From a virus: 20,059 nt of DNA. Position numbers and translations under genes: made by a program. Positions 12,138-18,695 of this stretch are shown here, piece after piece. The notes beneath the pieces are model-generated. The model searched no databases. It was not told where the DNA came from and was given only the letters and a program-made list of their open reading frames with translations. The stretch is from IMG/VR virus record IMGVR_UViG_3300005589_000118, positions 1-20,059 of that record; one strand, given 5' to 3'. Each line of letters begins with the position of its first letter. Positions within the stretch are counted from its first letter, which is position 1.

Positions 12138-13369
12138 TCGTACCACCGGCCAGTTGCGTTATAGCCCGGAGAAAATGTAAGTGTATTTACAAAGCCGCTT
12201 CCGCCAATAGTTACACCTGTTGTAGACAATCCAAAAACATACGCACCAGAAGCAGAGGAACCTGAACCATTTTTTAAAGTTGGGGACAACACAGGCGTGG
12301 CTGTATAAGTTTTAGGAAAAGTGAATGTCTCACCATTATTTACAAAACCAGCTCCTTGCGCTGAACTCGTAGCATAGCTGGCGGCACTTTGTTTAAAGCA
12401 TCGCAGCACTCCATCGGTTTGCTTTACCCATCCGCCATTTGCATTACTCCCACTAATATCACTAGCAATCAGCATATCCGTGCCGTCAAAGTAAAACAGG
12501 ATAGGCTGCTTGTTGTAGGTTTCGTCTAGGTCGTCAGCTGCCAAGGCGCTTCCATTAATCCATTTGATGACATAAGCCGAGCCATTATAGTCAATATCCG
12601 GCGTAGCTGTAGTGTTTGCAGATCCGCTAGGAAGTTTGAAACTCAAGTACATACCAGCCTGCAACGGTCTAAAACCTGTGCCCACTGGTGTAAATGTATA
12701 AACATCTCCTGAAAACGAAGCTGTACCACATACTGCTGAGCTTAGGTTATCATTGGCGGGAATCTCTGTCGCCCCAGTACCAATCACCACCTCTTGAGCT
12801 GGTATCCTATCAATCGTTGGTTGATCTATTTGAATTAAAGAAGAAAGTTTAGCTCTTTCTGTACTGGTGAAGACCTTGGCCGATACTGTCTCGACCATGC
12901 TTCCCATAGAGAAAGCATCACCACTAACACTTGTCGGGTCATACACAGCCTTTAACATATCGCCAGTTGATATATTGCCAGTATTGACCCACACCGCACC
13001 ATCGTAAAACCAAACACTGTCTGTATCATCCTGAATGACATAAAAGCCGCTTGCAGGTGTTGTTACGACTGCATCCCTAGCGGTTGAATCAGCAAAGAAA
13101 CCTTTAAAGCTGTCTGTTATGTTTCCAAGCTTGTTTTTTTCTGCGGTCGTGTAGTCCTCAGTTGAAAGCTGCTTTGCCCCATCAGAATCAACCTTTTGGT
13201 TAAGGTCATTTAGTATTGCGGTAGTGAAAGCTTCTTCTGTTGCATCTAGCGTGGCCTTGTTGGCATGAGTATGCCTTGCAGCCGTATTGGCATTTAGATT
13301 ACCTTCCTGTGCAGGGGTTAATCCAGCGCCGCCGCCTGATGTTGGTCGTATCGGTCTAGGCCCTGACAT
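12134..13369 (-). CDS. Fibre- or needle-like virion protein
   Basis: 411 residues. A low-complexity start (S-G-P-R-P-I-R-P-T-S-G-G-G-A-G-L-T) is followed by two motifs common in baseplate/fibre proteins: H-T-H-A-N-K-A-T-L-D-A and Y-T-T-A-E-K-N-K-L (and again F-T-S-T-E-R-A-K-L near 168). A chaperone-like or phage fibre module with V-W-F-Y-D-G-A-V-W-V follows, then a beta-rich C-terminal domain ending F-P-K-T-Y-T-A-T-P-V-L-S-P...N-A-T-G-R-W-Y-E, as in fibre tips. It may be the functional substitute for a tail needle or an extra head/tail fibre. ATG 13369 has GGAGG 9 nt upstream. P22 itself has no gene like this here. Confidence 0.7.
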   Translation of the reverse strand: MSGPRPIRPTSGGGAGLTPAQEGNLNANTAARHTHANKATLDATEEAFTTAILNDLNQKVDSDGAKQLSTEDYTTAEKNKLGNITDSFKGFFADSTARDAVVTTPASGFYVIQDDTDSVWFYDGAVWVNTGNISTGDMLKAVYDPTSVSGDAFSMGSMVETVSAKVFTSTERAKLSSLIQIDQPTIDRIPAQEVVIGTGATEIPANDNLSSAVCGTASFSGDVYTFTPVGTGFRPLQAGMYLSFKLPSGSANTTATPDIDYNGSAYVIKWINGSALAADDLDETYNKQPILFYFDGTDMLIASDISGSNANGGWVKQTDGVLRCFKQSAASYATSSAQGAGFVNNGETFTFPKTYTATPVLSPTLKNGSGSSASGAYVFGLSTTGVTIGGSGFVNTLTFSPGYNATGRWYE

Positions 13370-13370
13370 A

Positions 13371-13694
13371 TTAAGAAACCTCCAAGTCAGTTATAAGTAT
13401 TCTTCCGCTACCGACTGAGCCGCTAACAACAAACCTATAATCAGAAGTATTGAATTCAAACATAGGTGTAACAATTGCTGTTAGATCAATTGGTGAGTCT
13501 GGTATTTCTTCATAAGCATCTGAGCCTTTACCCTTGCAGAATATCTGCAAACTTCCTGCTGATATAGATGATCCGCTAGCTAACTTAATCGACATTTGAT
13601 GACCAAAGCCAGTATTTAACTGGCCTATTTGACTTACATCACCTGATTCTGTGTCATAAGTCCCGTCCTGAATGGGTATTGAGTAGCTAGCCAT
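13371..13694 (-). CDS. Small beta-rich virion protein, unknown
   Basis: 107 residues, almost entirely predicted beta strand (S-I-P-I-Q-D-G-T-Y, H-Q-M-S-I-K-L-A-S-G, S-L-Q-I-F-C-K-G-K-G, Y-R-F-V-V-S-G-S-V-G-S-G-R-I-L-I-T-D-L-E-V). The order of strands suggests an Ig-like or jelly-roll domain, as in decoration or fibre adaptor proteins. An excellent ribosome site (GAGGTGA) precedes ATG 13694. It lies between two fibre-like genes and is probably part of the same appendage. No family recognised. Confidence 0.68.
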   Translation of the reverse strand: MASYSIPIQDGTYDTESGDVSQIGQLNTGFGHQMSIKLASGSSISAGSLQIFCKGKGSDAYEEIPDSPIDLTAIVTPMFEFNTSDYRFVVSGSVGSGRILITDLEVS

Positions 13695-13698
13695 AGTA

Positions 13699-15153
13699 TC
13701 ACCTCTCTGTTATTTCATAGAATGATTCAAGCTGAACTGTTACATCTGCCGTGCCTGAATTATTCGCCACTTGGATTTTAATGTAATCATTTTGATCTAA
13801 TTGAACGCTCTTAATGATATTAAAGAACGCAACGTCTGTACCGCCTGTTAGGTTTAGCACTGGTTTTTGCTGAGCTACTACATCAACAAAGCCTGATGCA
13901 GAGTCATCCCATTTTACTACTTTTAAGCTGATTAGATTGTTAGCAGATCCAGCCACGGTAAAAAATAAGTTAATCTTATAGTTAACTGGGTTTGCACCTA
14001 AGTGTCTAAGCTGCCCGCTTACTGGTGCATCAAAGTGTTGAAGCTCGGAAGCCGTAAACGTTCCAAGTACATCATAATAGGTGTTGATTGCAGCAACAGG
14101 GGTTAGGACTGCGGTCGTTACTTTAGTGCTACCACCTACATAGGTGCTATCTACGCCTATATTATTTCGCCAATCACACTCTAATTCACCTGCGGTGAGG
14201 TTTGGGGTTGGGCCTACATTGGCAGCACCTGTTACAATCGCGCCTTGAATTTGAATAGTGGAGGGTAGTGTAAAGTTAGACGGGGAAAAATCAGCCAATG
14301 AGCAACTAGCTGGAAGGTCTGCATTTATATCCGTTAAGAATCGGCTGGCCATTGTAAACCCTGCGCCAGCTTTGAATAAAGAGCCACTCATACCTGCGTC
14401 TAGGCCTCGCACAATTGTCGTAGTTGCACGAAAACCACCTAACCAACTGCCAACTAATGTTAGCTCGGGTGTGCCGCCAAATCGTGCCGTGTTGTCTTCT
14501 AATCCCTGCCTGTAATCCTCTATATTGCCTAGGCTTGTGCAGTCATTGTAAATACAAGATAGGACCTCCACCGCGTGGCTAAAGTTTGAATCTTTAATAT
14601 CGTAAACTTTCGCGCTAGTACCACTGGCTTGTATTAAAAGGTTTTCTAGGAATAAGTCCCCACTACCACCTACAGGGCTGGTGAATAGCGTAGCGCTGGC
14701 AGTAGAAGTAAACAAACCGGATACATTGGGGTTAAAGCCTGTGATATTTAAACCACCAGCAGGGACTTCGATAGATGTAGACCCCATATCAATAATACCG
14801 TCGACAATATAAAGCACATTGCTATCCAATGCGCCTGTAAGGTCTGAGACGTTGCGAACGTAGCGAACTGAATTAATAGGGACATTAGTAGGTAGTTTTG
14901 ATATATCAAGCGTTAGATTGCCACCGGATACAGTAGCCAGCCCGATATTGTCGTTCTGGATATCAATCAACCCGACACTTTGAGATGGGTCTAGGTTTTT
15001 TTGTGCAGATACACCGCCTTTAGTAATGCCTTTCTTTAAATTAAGAAAGCTAATTGAGCGGCTAACTTTATCTTTATTTGTAATTAAGACTAAAGCCGTA
15101 TCATCTATTGTATCTTGCTGGGTTAACCCTGTTAGCTTAATGCCGTTTGTCAT
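13699..15153 (-). CDS. Fibre-like virion protein with probable C-terminal jelly roll
   Basis: 484 residues. The N-terminus M-T-N-G-I-K-L-T-G-L-T-Q-Q-D-T-I-D-D-T-A-L-V-L-I resembles the short attachment region of phage fibre proteins. A middle part with repeated V/I/G-rich strands (S-L-T-G-A-L-D-S-N-V-L-Y-I-V-D-G, S-I-E-V-P-A-G-G-L-N-I-T-G, D-L-F-L-E-N-L-L-I-Q-A-S-G) looks like a short right-handed beta helix. The last 130 residues (T-Y-Y-D-V-L-G-T-F-T-A-S...V-A-N-N-S-G-T-A-D-V-T-V-Q-L-E-S-F-Y-E-I) look like a TNF/C1q-type jelly roll, usual in receptor-binding heads. Position right after gp4 suggests an appendage fixed near the portal/tail ring or capsid. ATG 15153 has AGGTGA. Confidence 0.68.
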   Translation of the reverse strand: MTNGIKLTGLTQQDTIDDTALVLITNKDKVSRSISFLNLKKGITKGGVSAQKNLDPSQSVGLIDIQNDNIGLATVSGGNLTLDISKLPTNVPINSVRYVRNVSDLTGALDSNVLYIVDGIIDMGSTSIEVPAGGLNITGFNPNVSGLFTSTASATLFTSPVGGSGDLFLENLLIQASGTSAKVYDIKDSNFSHAVEVLSCIYNDCTSLGNIEDYRQGLEDNTARFGGTPELTLVGSWLGGFRATTTIVRGLDAGMSGSLFKAGAGFTMASRFLTDINADLPASCSLADFSPSNFTLPSTIQIQGAIVTGAANVGPTPNLTAGELECDWRNNIGVDSTYVGGSTKVTTAVLTPVAAINTYYDVLGTFTASELQHFDAPVSGQLRHLGANPVNYKINLFFTVAGSANNLISLKVVKWDDSASGFVDVVAQQKPVLNLTGGTDVAFFNIIKSVQLDQNDYIKIQVANNSGTADVTVQLESFYEITER

Positions 15154-15160
15154 ATATCAC

Positions 15161-15631
15161 CTATGGGTCAACCAATAGATCAACCGATTGTTCTGTGGTT
15201 AGGTTTTCGTCATCTTGTTGCTGGAATTCTGGATAGTTGCCAATATTTCCATAGCCGTAAGTATTCCCCTGCCCTAATGGCATGTAAGGATTAGCGGCTA
15301 CCGATGGCGGCGCGATTGGAATTAGGTTTTTATATGCTGCACTAGCTAGACTAACTAAGCGCTGATCTAAAGGCAGGCGCAAAACAGGTGCGAGCTGGCA
15401 GGCAAGGTTTAAAATAACTGCCTGTTTATTCTGGCTAGCAATGCCTGATTCATCATTAGGGTTAGCGGTTGTTTCAGTGGTGATATAACCCAGTAAAACA
15501 CCGTCATTCTCCCAAGATAGCATCATGTCATCTAGATTCTCGATAGCGCGTACAATCATGTCTGATTCGTAGTTGCCGCCGATACCTAGGCTATCCAACG
15601 CCCGTTCTGCTAGCGTGCCTTTAGTTGTCAT
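15161..15631 (-). CDS. P22 gp4-like head completion / tail accessory protein
   Basis: 156 residues, against 166 for P22 gp4. It shows the family layout: T-K-G-T-L-A-E-R-A-L-D-S-L-G-I (3-17), the helix I-E-N-L-D-D-M-M-L-S-W-E-N-D-G-V-L-L-G-Y (30-49), then A-V-I-L-N-L-A-C-Q-L-A-P (71-82). This closely follows the order K-G-D-L...L-G-V, D-L-E-A-M-M-A-E-W-Y-Q-D-G-I-I-T-G-Y and F-H-N-L-A-C-R-I-A-P in P22 gp4. gp4 forms the dodecamer below the portal and is the first closure protein. The tail of the protein is rich in G/Y/Q/D. It overlaps the previous stop by one base (TAATG). Confidence 0.88.
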   Translation of the reverse strand: MTTKGTLAERALDSLGIGGNYESDMIVRAIENLDDMMLSWENDGVLLGYITTETTANPNDESGIASQNKQAVILNLACQLAPVLRLPLDQRLVSLASAAYKNLIPIAPPSVAANPYMPLGQGNTYGYGNIGNYPEFQQQDDENLTTEQSVDLLVDP

Positions 15632-15939
15632 TATTCTGCCTCTTGTGCCGCCGCTTCGAGCTCAGCAAGTTTAGCAAGTACCGTTTCTAATTTGGCACGA
15701 CCGCCAATAGTACCGCCTAGCTCATTAATTCGGTCACGAGCGTTACGCTCAACTGAGTCCATTTGCTCACCAGTATCATGATTATCAATAACTGAGATAG
15801 TGGTTTTTGCTAACTCTAATGTCTTGTGATAGCCACTAGAAAGCAATTTATTGTACTGATCACCGCTTACACATTTTACAGTGTATTCAAAACCATCTTG
15901 GTCTTTCCATGCGCCGCCAGCTTTAAAAACGTGTTTCAT
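15631..15939 (-). CDS. Hypothetical protein between coat and gp4
   Basis: 102 residues: a small beta-rich front (V-F-K-A-G-G-A-W-K-D-Q-D-G-F-E-Y-T-V-K-C-V) and a helical, charged rear half with E-R-N-A-R-D-R-I-N-E-L-G-G...L-E-T-V-L-A-K-L-A-E-L-E-A-A-A. ATG 15939 follows the intrinsic terminator downstream of coat and has GGGG 7 nt upstream, so it depends on read-through or its own promoter. The TAA overlaps the gp4-like start. No family recognised; the spot in many P22-like genomes holds a small head-related gene. Confidence 0.7.
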   Translation of the reverse strand: MKHVFKAGGAWKDQDGFEYTVKCVSGDQYNKLLSSGYHKTLELAKTTISVIDNHDTGEQMDSVERNARDRINELGGTIGGRAKLETVLAKLAELEAAAQEAE

Positions 15940-15956
15940 TAATTTACCCCTTAAAC

Positions 15957-15984
15957 AAAAAAAAGGCGGGCTTTTACACCCGCC
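15957..15984 (-). terminator. Strong intrinsic terminator after the coat gene
   Basis: On the minus strand GGCGGG (15984-15979), an 8-nt loop, then CCCGCC (15970-15965) is followed directly by eight T (15964-15957). This perfect 6-bp GC stem with a U tract lies 8 bp past the coat stop and before the next gene. It should lower transcription of all tail genes relative to scaffold and coat, unless antitermination acts. Confidence 0.88.
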
Positions 15985-15991
15985 GCCTAGA

Positions 15992-17242
15992 TTAAACCTG
16001 CTTATCTAAGATAACGCCGACCTGCTCAGGATGAACAACTGCAACGTCAAAGAAAATAAGAGTTTTAATGTTAAGCGCTTCATTGTGCGGATCCCACCAG
16101 AACGTCATACGCATTGGCAGGCCGTTATCAGTCACGCCATCAAAGGTTTCAACACCGCCAGCATTCTGAGCAACTGGCAAATATCCCGGAACTAAGAAAG
16201 TAGATTCAGGGGTGTAGAACAACGATGCAGCGTTGTCCGCAACATTCAAGATAGTGATTGCTTTAGTATCACCAGCCGCAGCACTACAGTTCTGATAGGC
16301 ACCAGTTGCAACAATTGCAGGGGAGATAACAACAGAACCAGTACCAGTGGCAACTACAGTGAAAGTACGAAGGCTATCATTCTCTGTACGGCTTTCTGGG
16401 TTCACTTCATAGACATCAGCGATGGTGAACTTAGTGCCCACTGGCATAGTGGTTGGCGTTGAGCCAGTCACTAACAAGGTCATTTGACGGTTATCGAGAT
16501 AGAAGTCACCAGAAGCATCATAAGTGCTAACAGTGTGAGATTGAGCGCCATTTACCGATAGACCAGTCGAGGTATTACCTTCAAGCTTGCTGGTGTATTC
16601 GGCTCGCATAGTACTAAAGGTTGACAGGTTCGGAACACGGGCGCGCTCTAATGCATCACGCACTGCAACTTCACGGCTAGCAGTTTGAAGAGACTGGGCT
16701 ACTTTATTATAGTGAGGGATAGATAAGCATAGCTCTTTATCGTAACGACCTAAGCCGTTATTAAGCATCATGCTTTCTGCCAAGATTGCGTCGTCGTAAT
16801 CAAAGTCGCCAGTTAATGCCACGGTCATGTTTGCACGATCACGCATTGTGTCATAAGCAACAACATCAACCGCATTTGCAATATCTTTAGCCATGCCTTT
16901 CTTGGCACGCTCTAGGCGCATAGGGTCACGCAAATCTTTAGTTTTGATTTGAGTAAGGATGCGTTTGGCTTTATTGCGGCGAACCGGAATATTGCGGTCA
17001 ATAAGATCTTGGAAGTCACCAGAAGTTGATTCAATGCCGTCTTGAACATTAAATCGGTATTCTTGAGGAATCCACTCAATATCAGCACCTGAGCCATCGG
17101 AATCAGTTGTGCGACCTTTGTCGGCAATATCCGACATATCGTAAGTGTCTAAATTCTTAGACAGTGTCAGGTTAAGTGACGTAGTATCCGCTGTTTCTTC
17201 AAACAGGGTCGCCATCTTATCCTTGGAAAATGAATTAGCCAT
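15992..17242 (-). CDS. Major capsid (coat) protein, P22 gp5-like
   Basis: 416 residues, against 430 in P22. Similarity to P22 coat is readable: the middle T-G-L-S-V-N-G-A-Q-S-H-T-V parallels I-T-V-S-G-A-Q-S-F-K-P. The stretch A-I-T-I-L-N-V-A-D-N-A-A-S-L-F-Y parallels N-I-L-N-V-K-D-A-R-T-N-V-F-W. The C-terminus F-F-D-V-A-V-V-H-P-E-Q-V-G-V-I-L parallels Y-G-V-N-A-T-R-P-E-A-I-G-V-G-L. The central region (about 225-335) would be the inserted I-domain of the HK97-fold P22 coat. AAGGAA precedes ATG 17242. It follows scaffold by 14 bp and is followed by a strong terminator, consistent with high-level expression from a scaffold promoter. Confidence 0.92.
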   Translation of the reverse strand: MANSFSKDKMATLFEETADTTSLNLTLSKNLDTYDMSDIADKGRTTDSDGSGADIEWIPQEYRFNVQDGIESTSGDFQDLIDRNIPVRRNKAKRILTQIKTKDLRDPMRLERAKKGMAKDIANAVDVVAYDTMRDRANMTVALTGDFDYDDAILAESMMLNNGLGRYDKELCLSIPHYNKVAQSLQTASREVAVRDALERARVPNLSTFSTMRAEYTSKLEGNTSTGLSVNGAQSHTVSTYDASGDFYLDNRQMTLLVTGSTPTTMPVGTKFTIADVYEVNPESRTENDSLRTFTVVATGTGSVVISPAIVATGAYQNCSAAAGDTKAITILNVADNAASLFYTPESTFLVPGYLPVAQNAGGVETFDGVTDNGLPMRMTFWWDPHNEALNIKTLIFFDVAVVHPEQVGVILDKQV

Positions 17243-17256
17243 TTTTTAGTTTCCTT

Positions 17257-18189
17257 TTAGGATTGAGCTACTTTTTTCTTAGCTTCGCCGACCTTTTTAA
17301 AGTTGGCTACACTTGGGTCTTTTGCATAAGCTTCACGGGCTTTTTCAAGCGCCTTGCTTGCTGCGTTAATAGAACCAGTGCTGCTAAGACTGGGTTCTGG
17401 TTTAGAATCAATTTTTGCAGGTTGACGCACCTTAACCTTGCTTGCTGCTTTTTTAAGTCCAGCCACGATAGCCATTTGATTTGGAGCCTTTGCAAGCTCT
17501 TCTTTCAATGCAGGGATTTTATTAATCGCATAAATAGCCTTGGCGTAATCAATATCATGGGCGTGTGATAGTGCAATGATACCTTCCTTAATCCCGCTCA
17601 TATTGGGATAGGTGGTAGCAATCCAGTTATCAACTGCCTTTTCCGCTTCATCATAGTCTGGCAGGTGCTTTCGCATTTCCAACCGTGAAAAATCGGCATG
17701 ATCTTCTTGATCATCACTAAGTTCTATTACTTTTGCTTTTGGCTCTTCTGGCTTTGGTGGAGTTAAACCTTCACGCTTCTGATCATAATCCTTGCGGGCT
17801 TCGAGATAGTCCGCCATGTAATCATAATCTTCTAGCTTTGGTTCACTTCCTACTTTAGCCTCGAAAGCTAATCGCTCTGCACGCTCTAAACGCTCTTCTA
17901 GTTCAGCCTGCTTTCGCTTGGCTTCATCTAATTCAGCGTTCTTGCGTTTACGCTTTTCGCGCTCGTCTCGTAAAGCTGCTTTAGCTTGTTTATGGGTCAT
18001 TCCCCCGCTTTTAGGCTCTTCTTGCTGGTCGCCTTCATCTTCAATATAAACCGCTGGCTGCTCTGTACTTTCCACTTCCTCGGCCTGTGGTGTTGCCTCG
18101 GTTGCTTCCAATTCCTCTGATTCAGTCACCACAACTTCATCAGGTTGAACGCCTTCAATTTCTACTTCCGACATATTTCCAGAATCCAT
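17257..18189 (-). CDS. Scaffold protein, P22 gp8-like
   Basis: 310 residues, against 303 in P22, between portal and coat. The N-terminus is highly acidic (E-V-E-I-E-G-V-Q-P-D-E-V-V-V-T-E-S-E-E-L-E). Residues about 64-120 form a charged coiled coil (K-Q-A-K-A-A-L-R-D-E-R-E-K-R-K-R-K-N-A-E-L-D-E-A). The C-terminus is a basic helix-loop-helix (A-S-K-A-L-E-K-A-R-E-A-Y-A-K-D-P-S-V-A-N-F-K-K-V-G-E-A-K-K-K), the expected coat-binding part of P22-type scaffolds. ATG 18189 has GGAG about 9 nt upstream; ATG 18174 is an alternative. It would direct procapsid assembly and exit before DNA packaging. Confidence 0.87.
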   Translation of the reverse strand: MDSGNMSEVEIEGVQPDEVVVTESEELEATEATPQAEEVESTEQPAVYIEDEGDQQEEPKSGGMTHKQAKAALRDEREKRKRKNAELDEAKRKQAELEERLERAERLAFEAKVGSEPKLEDYDYMADYLEARKDYDQKREGLTPPKPEEPKAKVIELSDDQEDHADFSRLEMRKHLPDYDEAEKAVDNWIATTYPNMSGIKEGIIALSHAHDIDYAKAIYAINKIPALKEELAKAPNQMAIVAGLKKAASKVKVRQPAKIDSKPEPSLSSTGSINAASKALEKAREAYAKDPSVANFKKVGEAKKKVAQS

Positions 18190-18223
18190 ATAGTATTTCT
18201 CCGCTCATATGGCTAACGTATAA

Positions 18224-18245
18224 CGCTAGATTTATGGGCCTAGCG
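18224..18245. repeat. 6-bp inverted repeat in the scaffold leader
   Basis: CGCTAG (18224-18229) and CTAGCG (18240-18245) flank 10 nt. If transcription begins near 18253, this hairpin is almost at the 5' end of the scaffold mRNA. No T tract follows, so it is not a good terminator; it might stabilise the transcript. Confidence 0.4.
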
Positions 18246-18259
18246 ATTCCCATTCATGT

Positions 18260-18287
18260 ATTTTATATGATTAGCAAAAACTTACAA
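18260..18287 (-). promoter_or_regulatory. Candidate scaffold-coat promoter
   Basis: On the minus strand TTGTAA (18287-18282) and TAAAAT (18265-18260) are separated by 16 bp, giving a good sigma-70-like promoter. The start would be near 18253 and the leader about 63 nt to ATG 18189. The -35 lies in the left arm of operator-like element B, so a protein bound there should block it. Confidence 0.5.
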
Positions 18288-18316
18288 GCACTAGCAAAAG
18301 TTGGTAGTTTTTGCCA
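18272..18316 (+). promoter_or_regulatory. Operator-like inverted repeat, copy B
   Basis: Left arm 18272-18287 (tagcaaaaacttacaa) and right arm 18301-18316 (ttggtagtttttgcca) are inverted with 13 of 16 positions complementary around a 13-bp spacer, the same geometry as copy A. 18297-18316 is identical to 1768-1749 on the minus strand over 20 bp. The element ends 58 nt before ATG 18375 of the zinc-ribbon gene and overlaps the -35 of the candidate scaffold promoter on the other side. Confidence 0.72.
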
Positions 18317-18374
18317 ATGATTTAATTGTTTTGGTTAATTATGCCTGGATGGTTAATTTAAAGAGGGGTGGGAA

Positions 18375-18689
18375 ATGAGCAAACTAAAGTGCAACTGCGG
18401 GAATATCTTAAGTAATGTTAGTGAATCAAATAAAATTGACTACGCTATATATGATGAGCATGGCGATACATTGATCAATGTATGGGTCTGCGATAATTGC
18501 AAGAATGTACATATTGAGAGCAACCGTCATGATATTGATGGATGGTACAAACCACAAAAAGATGACATAAAGGATACTCACCGCAAAGAAGTTAAGGCTA
18601 TGTTTGAGAAGATTGATAGAAATATTATGGTCGAAATTGATCAAGCTGAAAAAGAGCTGGTGGATAATTTCTTTAGTAAAGGGGCTTAA
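18375..18689 (+). CDS. Zinc-ribbon moron-like protein between portal and scaffold
   Basis: 104 residues. A C6-x-C8 pair and a C39-x-x-C42 pair, the latter in W-V-C-D-N-C-K-N-V-H-I, look like a small zinc ribbon with the strand Y-A-I-Y-D-E-H-G-D-T-L-I-N-V between them. Residues about 66-102 form a charged helix (T-H-R-K-E-V-K-A-M-F-E-K-I-D...). It is transcribed opposite to all neighbours, with its own upstream region and GAGGGGTGGG before ATG 18375, and its stop overlaps the portal stop in the palindrome TTAA. This is the pattern of a moron: an accessory gene added between essential ones. Sharing the operator-like element with the RMF-like operon suggests early or regulated expression. Function unknown. 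Confidence 0.78.
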   Translation: MSKLKCNCGNILSNVSESNKIDYAIYDEHGDTLINVWVCDNCKNVHIESNRHDIDGWYKPQKDDIKDTHRKEVKAMFEKIDRNIMVEIDQAEKELVDNFFSKGA

Positions 18690-18695
18690 CGCCCC
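18681..18695. terminator. Weak bidirectional hairpin at convergent stops
   Basis: GGGGC (18681-18685) and GCCCC (18691-18695) form a 5-bp all-GC stem whose loop holds both stop codons, of the plus-strand zinc-ribbon gene and the minus-strand portal gene. On the minus strand it is followed by TTTAC, on the plus strand by GTTAT, so termination would be weak in both directions. Confidence 0.4.

Noticed and set aside
12026-12265. Plus-strand frame across the gap before the gp10-like gene
   Set aside because: No Shine-Dalgarno, basic/cysteine-rich translation typical of a shadow, and the minus-strand 31-aa frame explains the gap better.
13699-15153. 484-aa fibre-like protein as gp26 tail needle
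   Set aside because: It has no long heptad coiled coil and is beta-rich throughout; it lies before gp10 and not after it.
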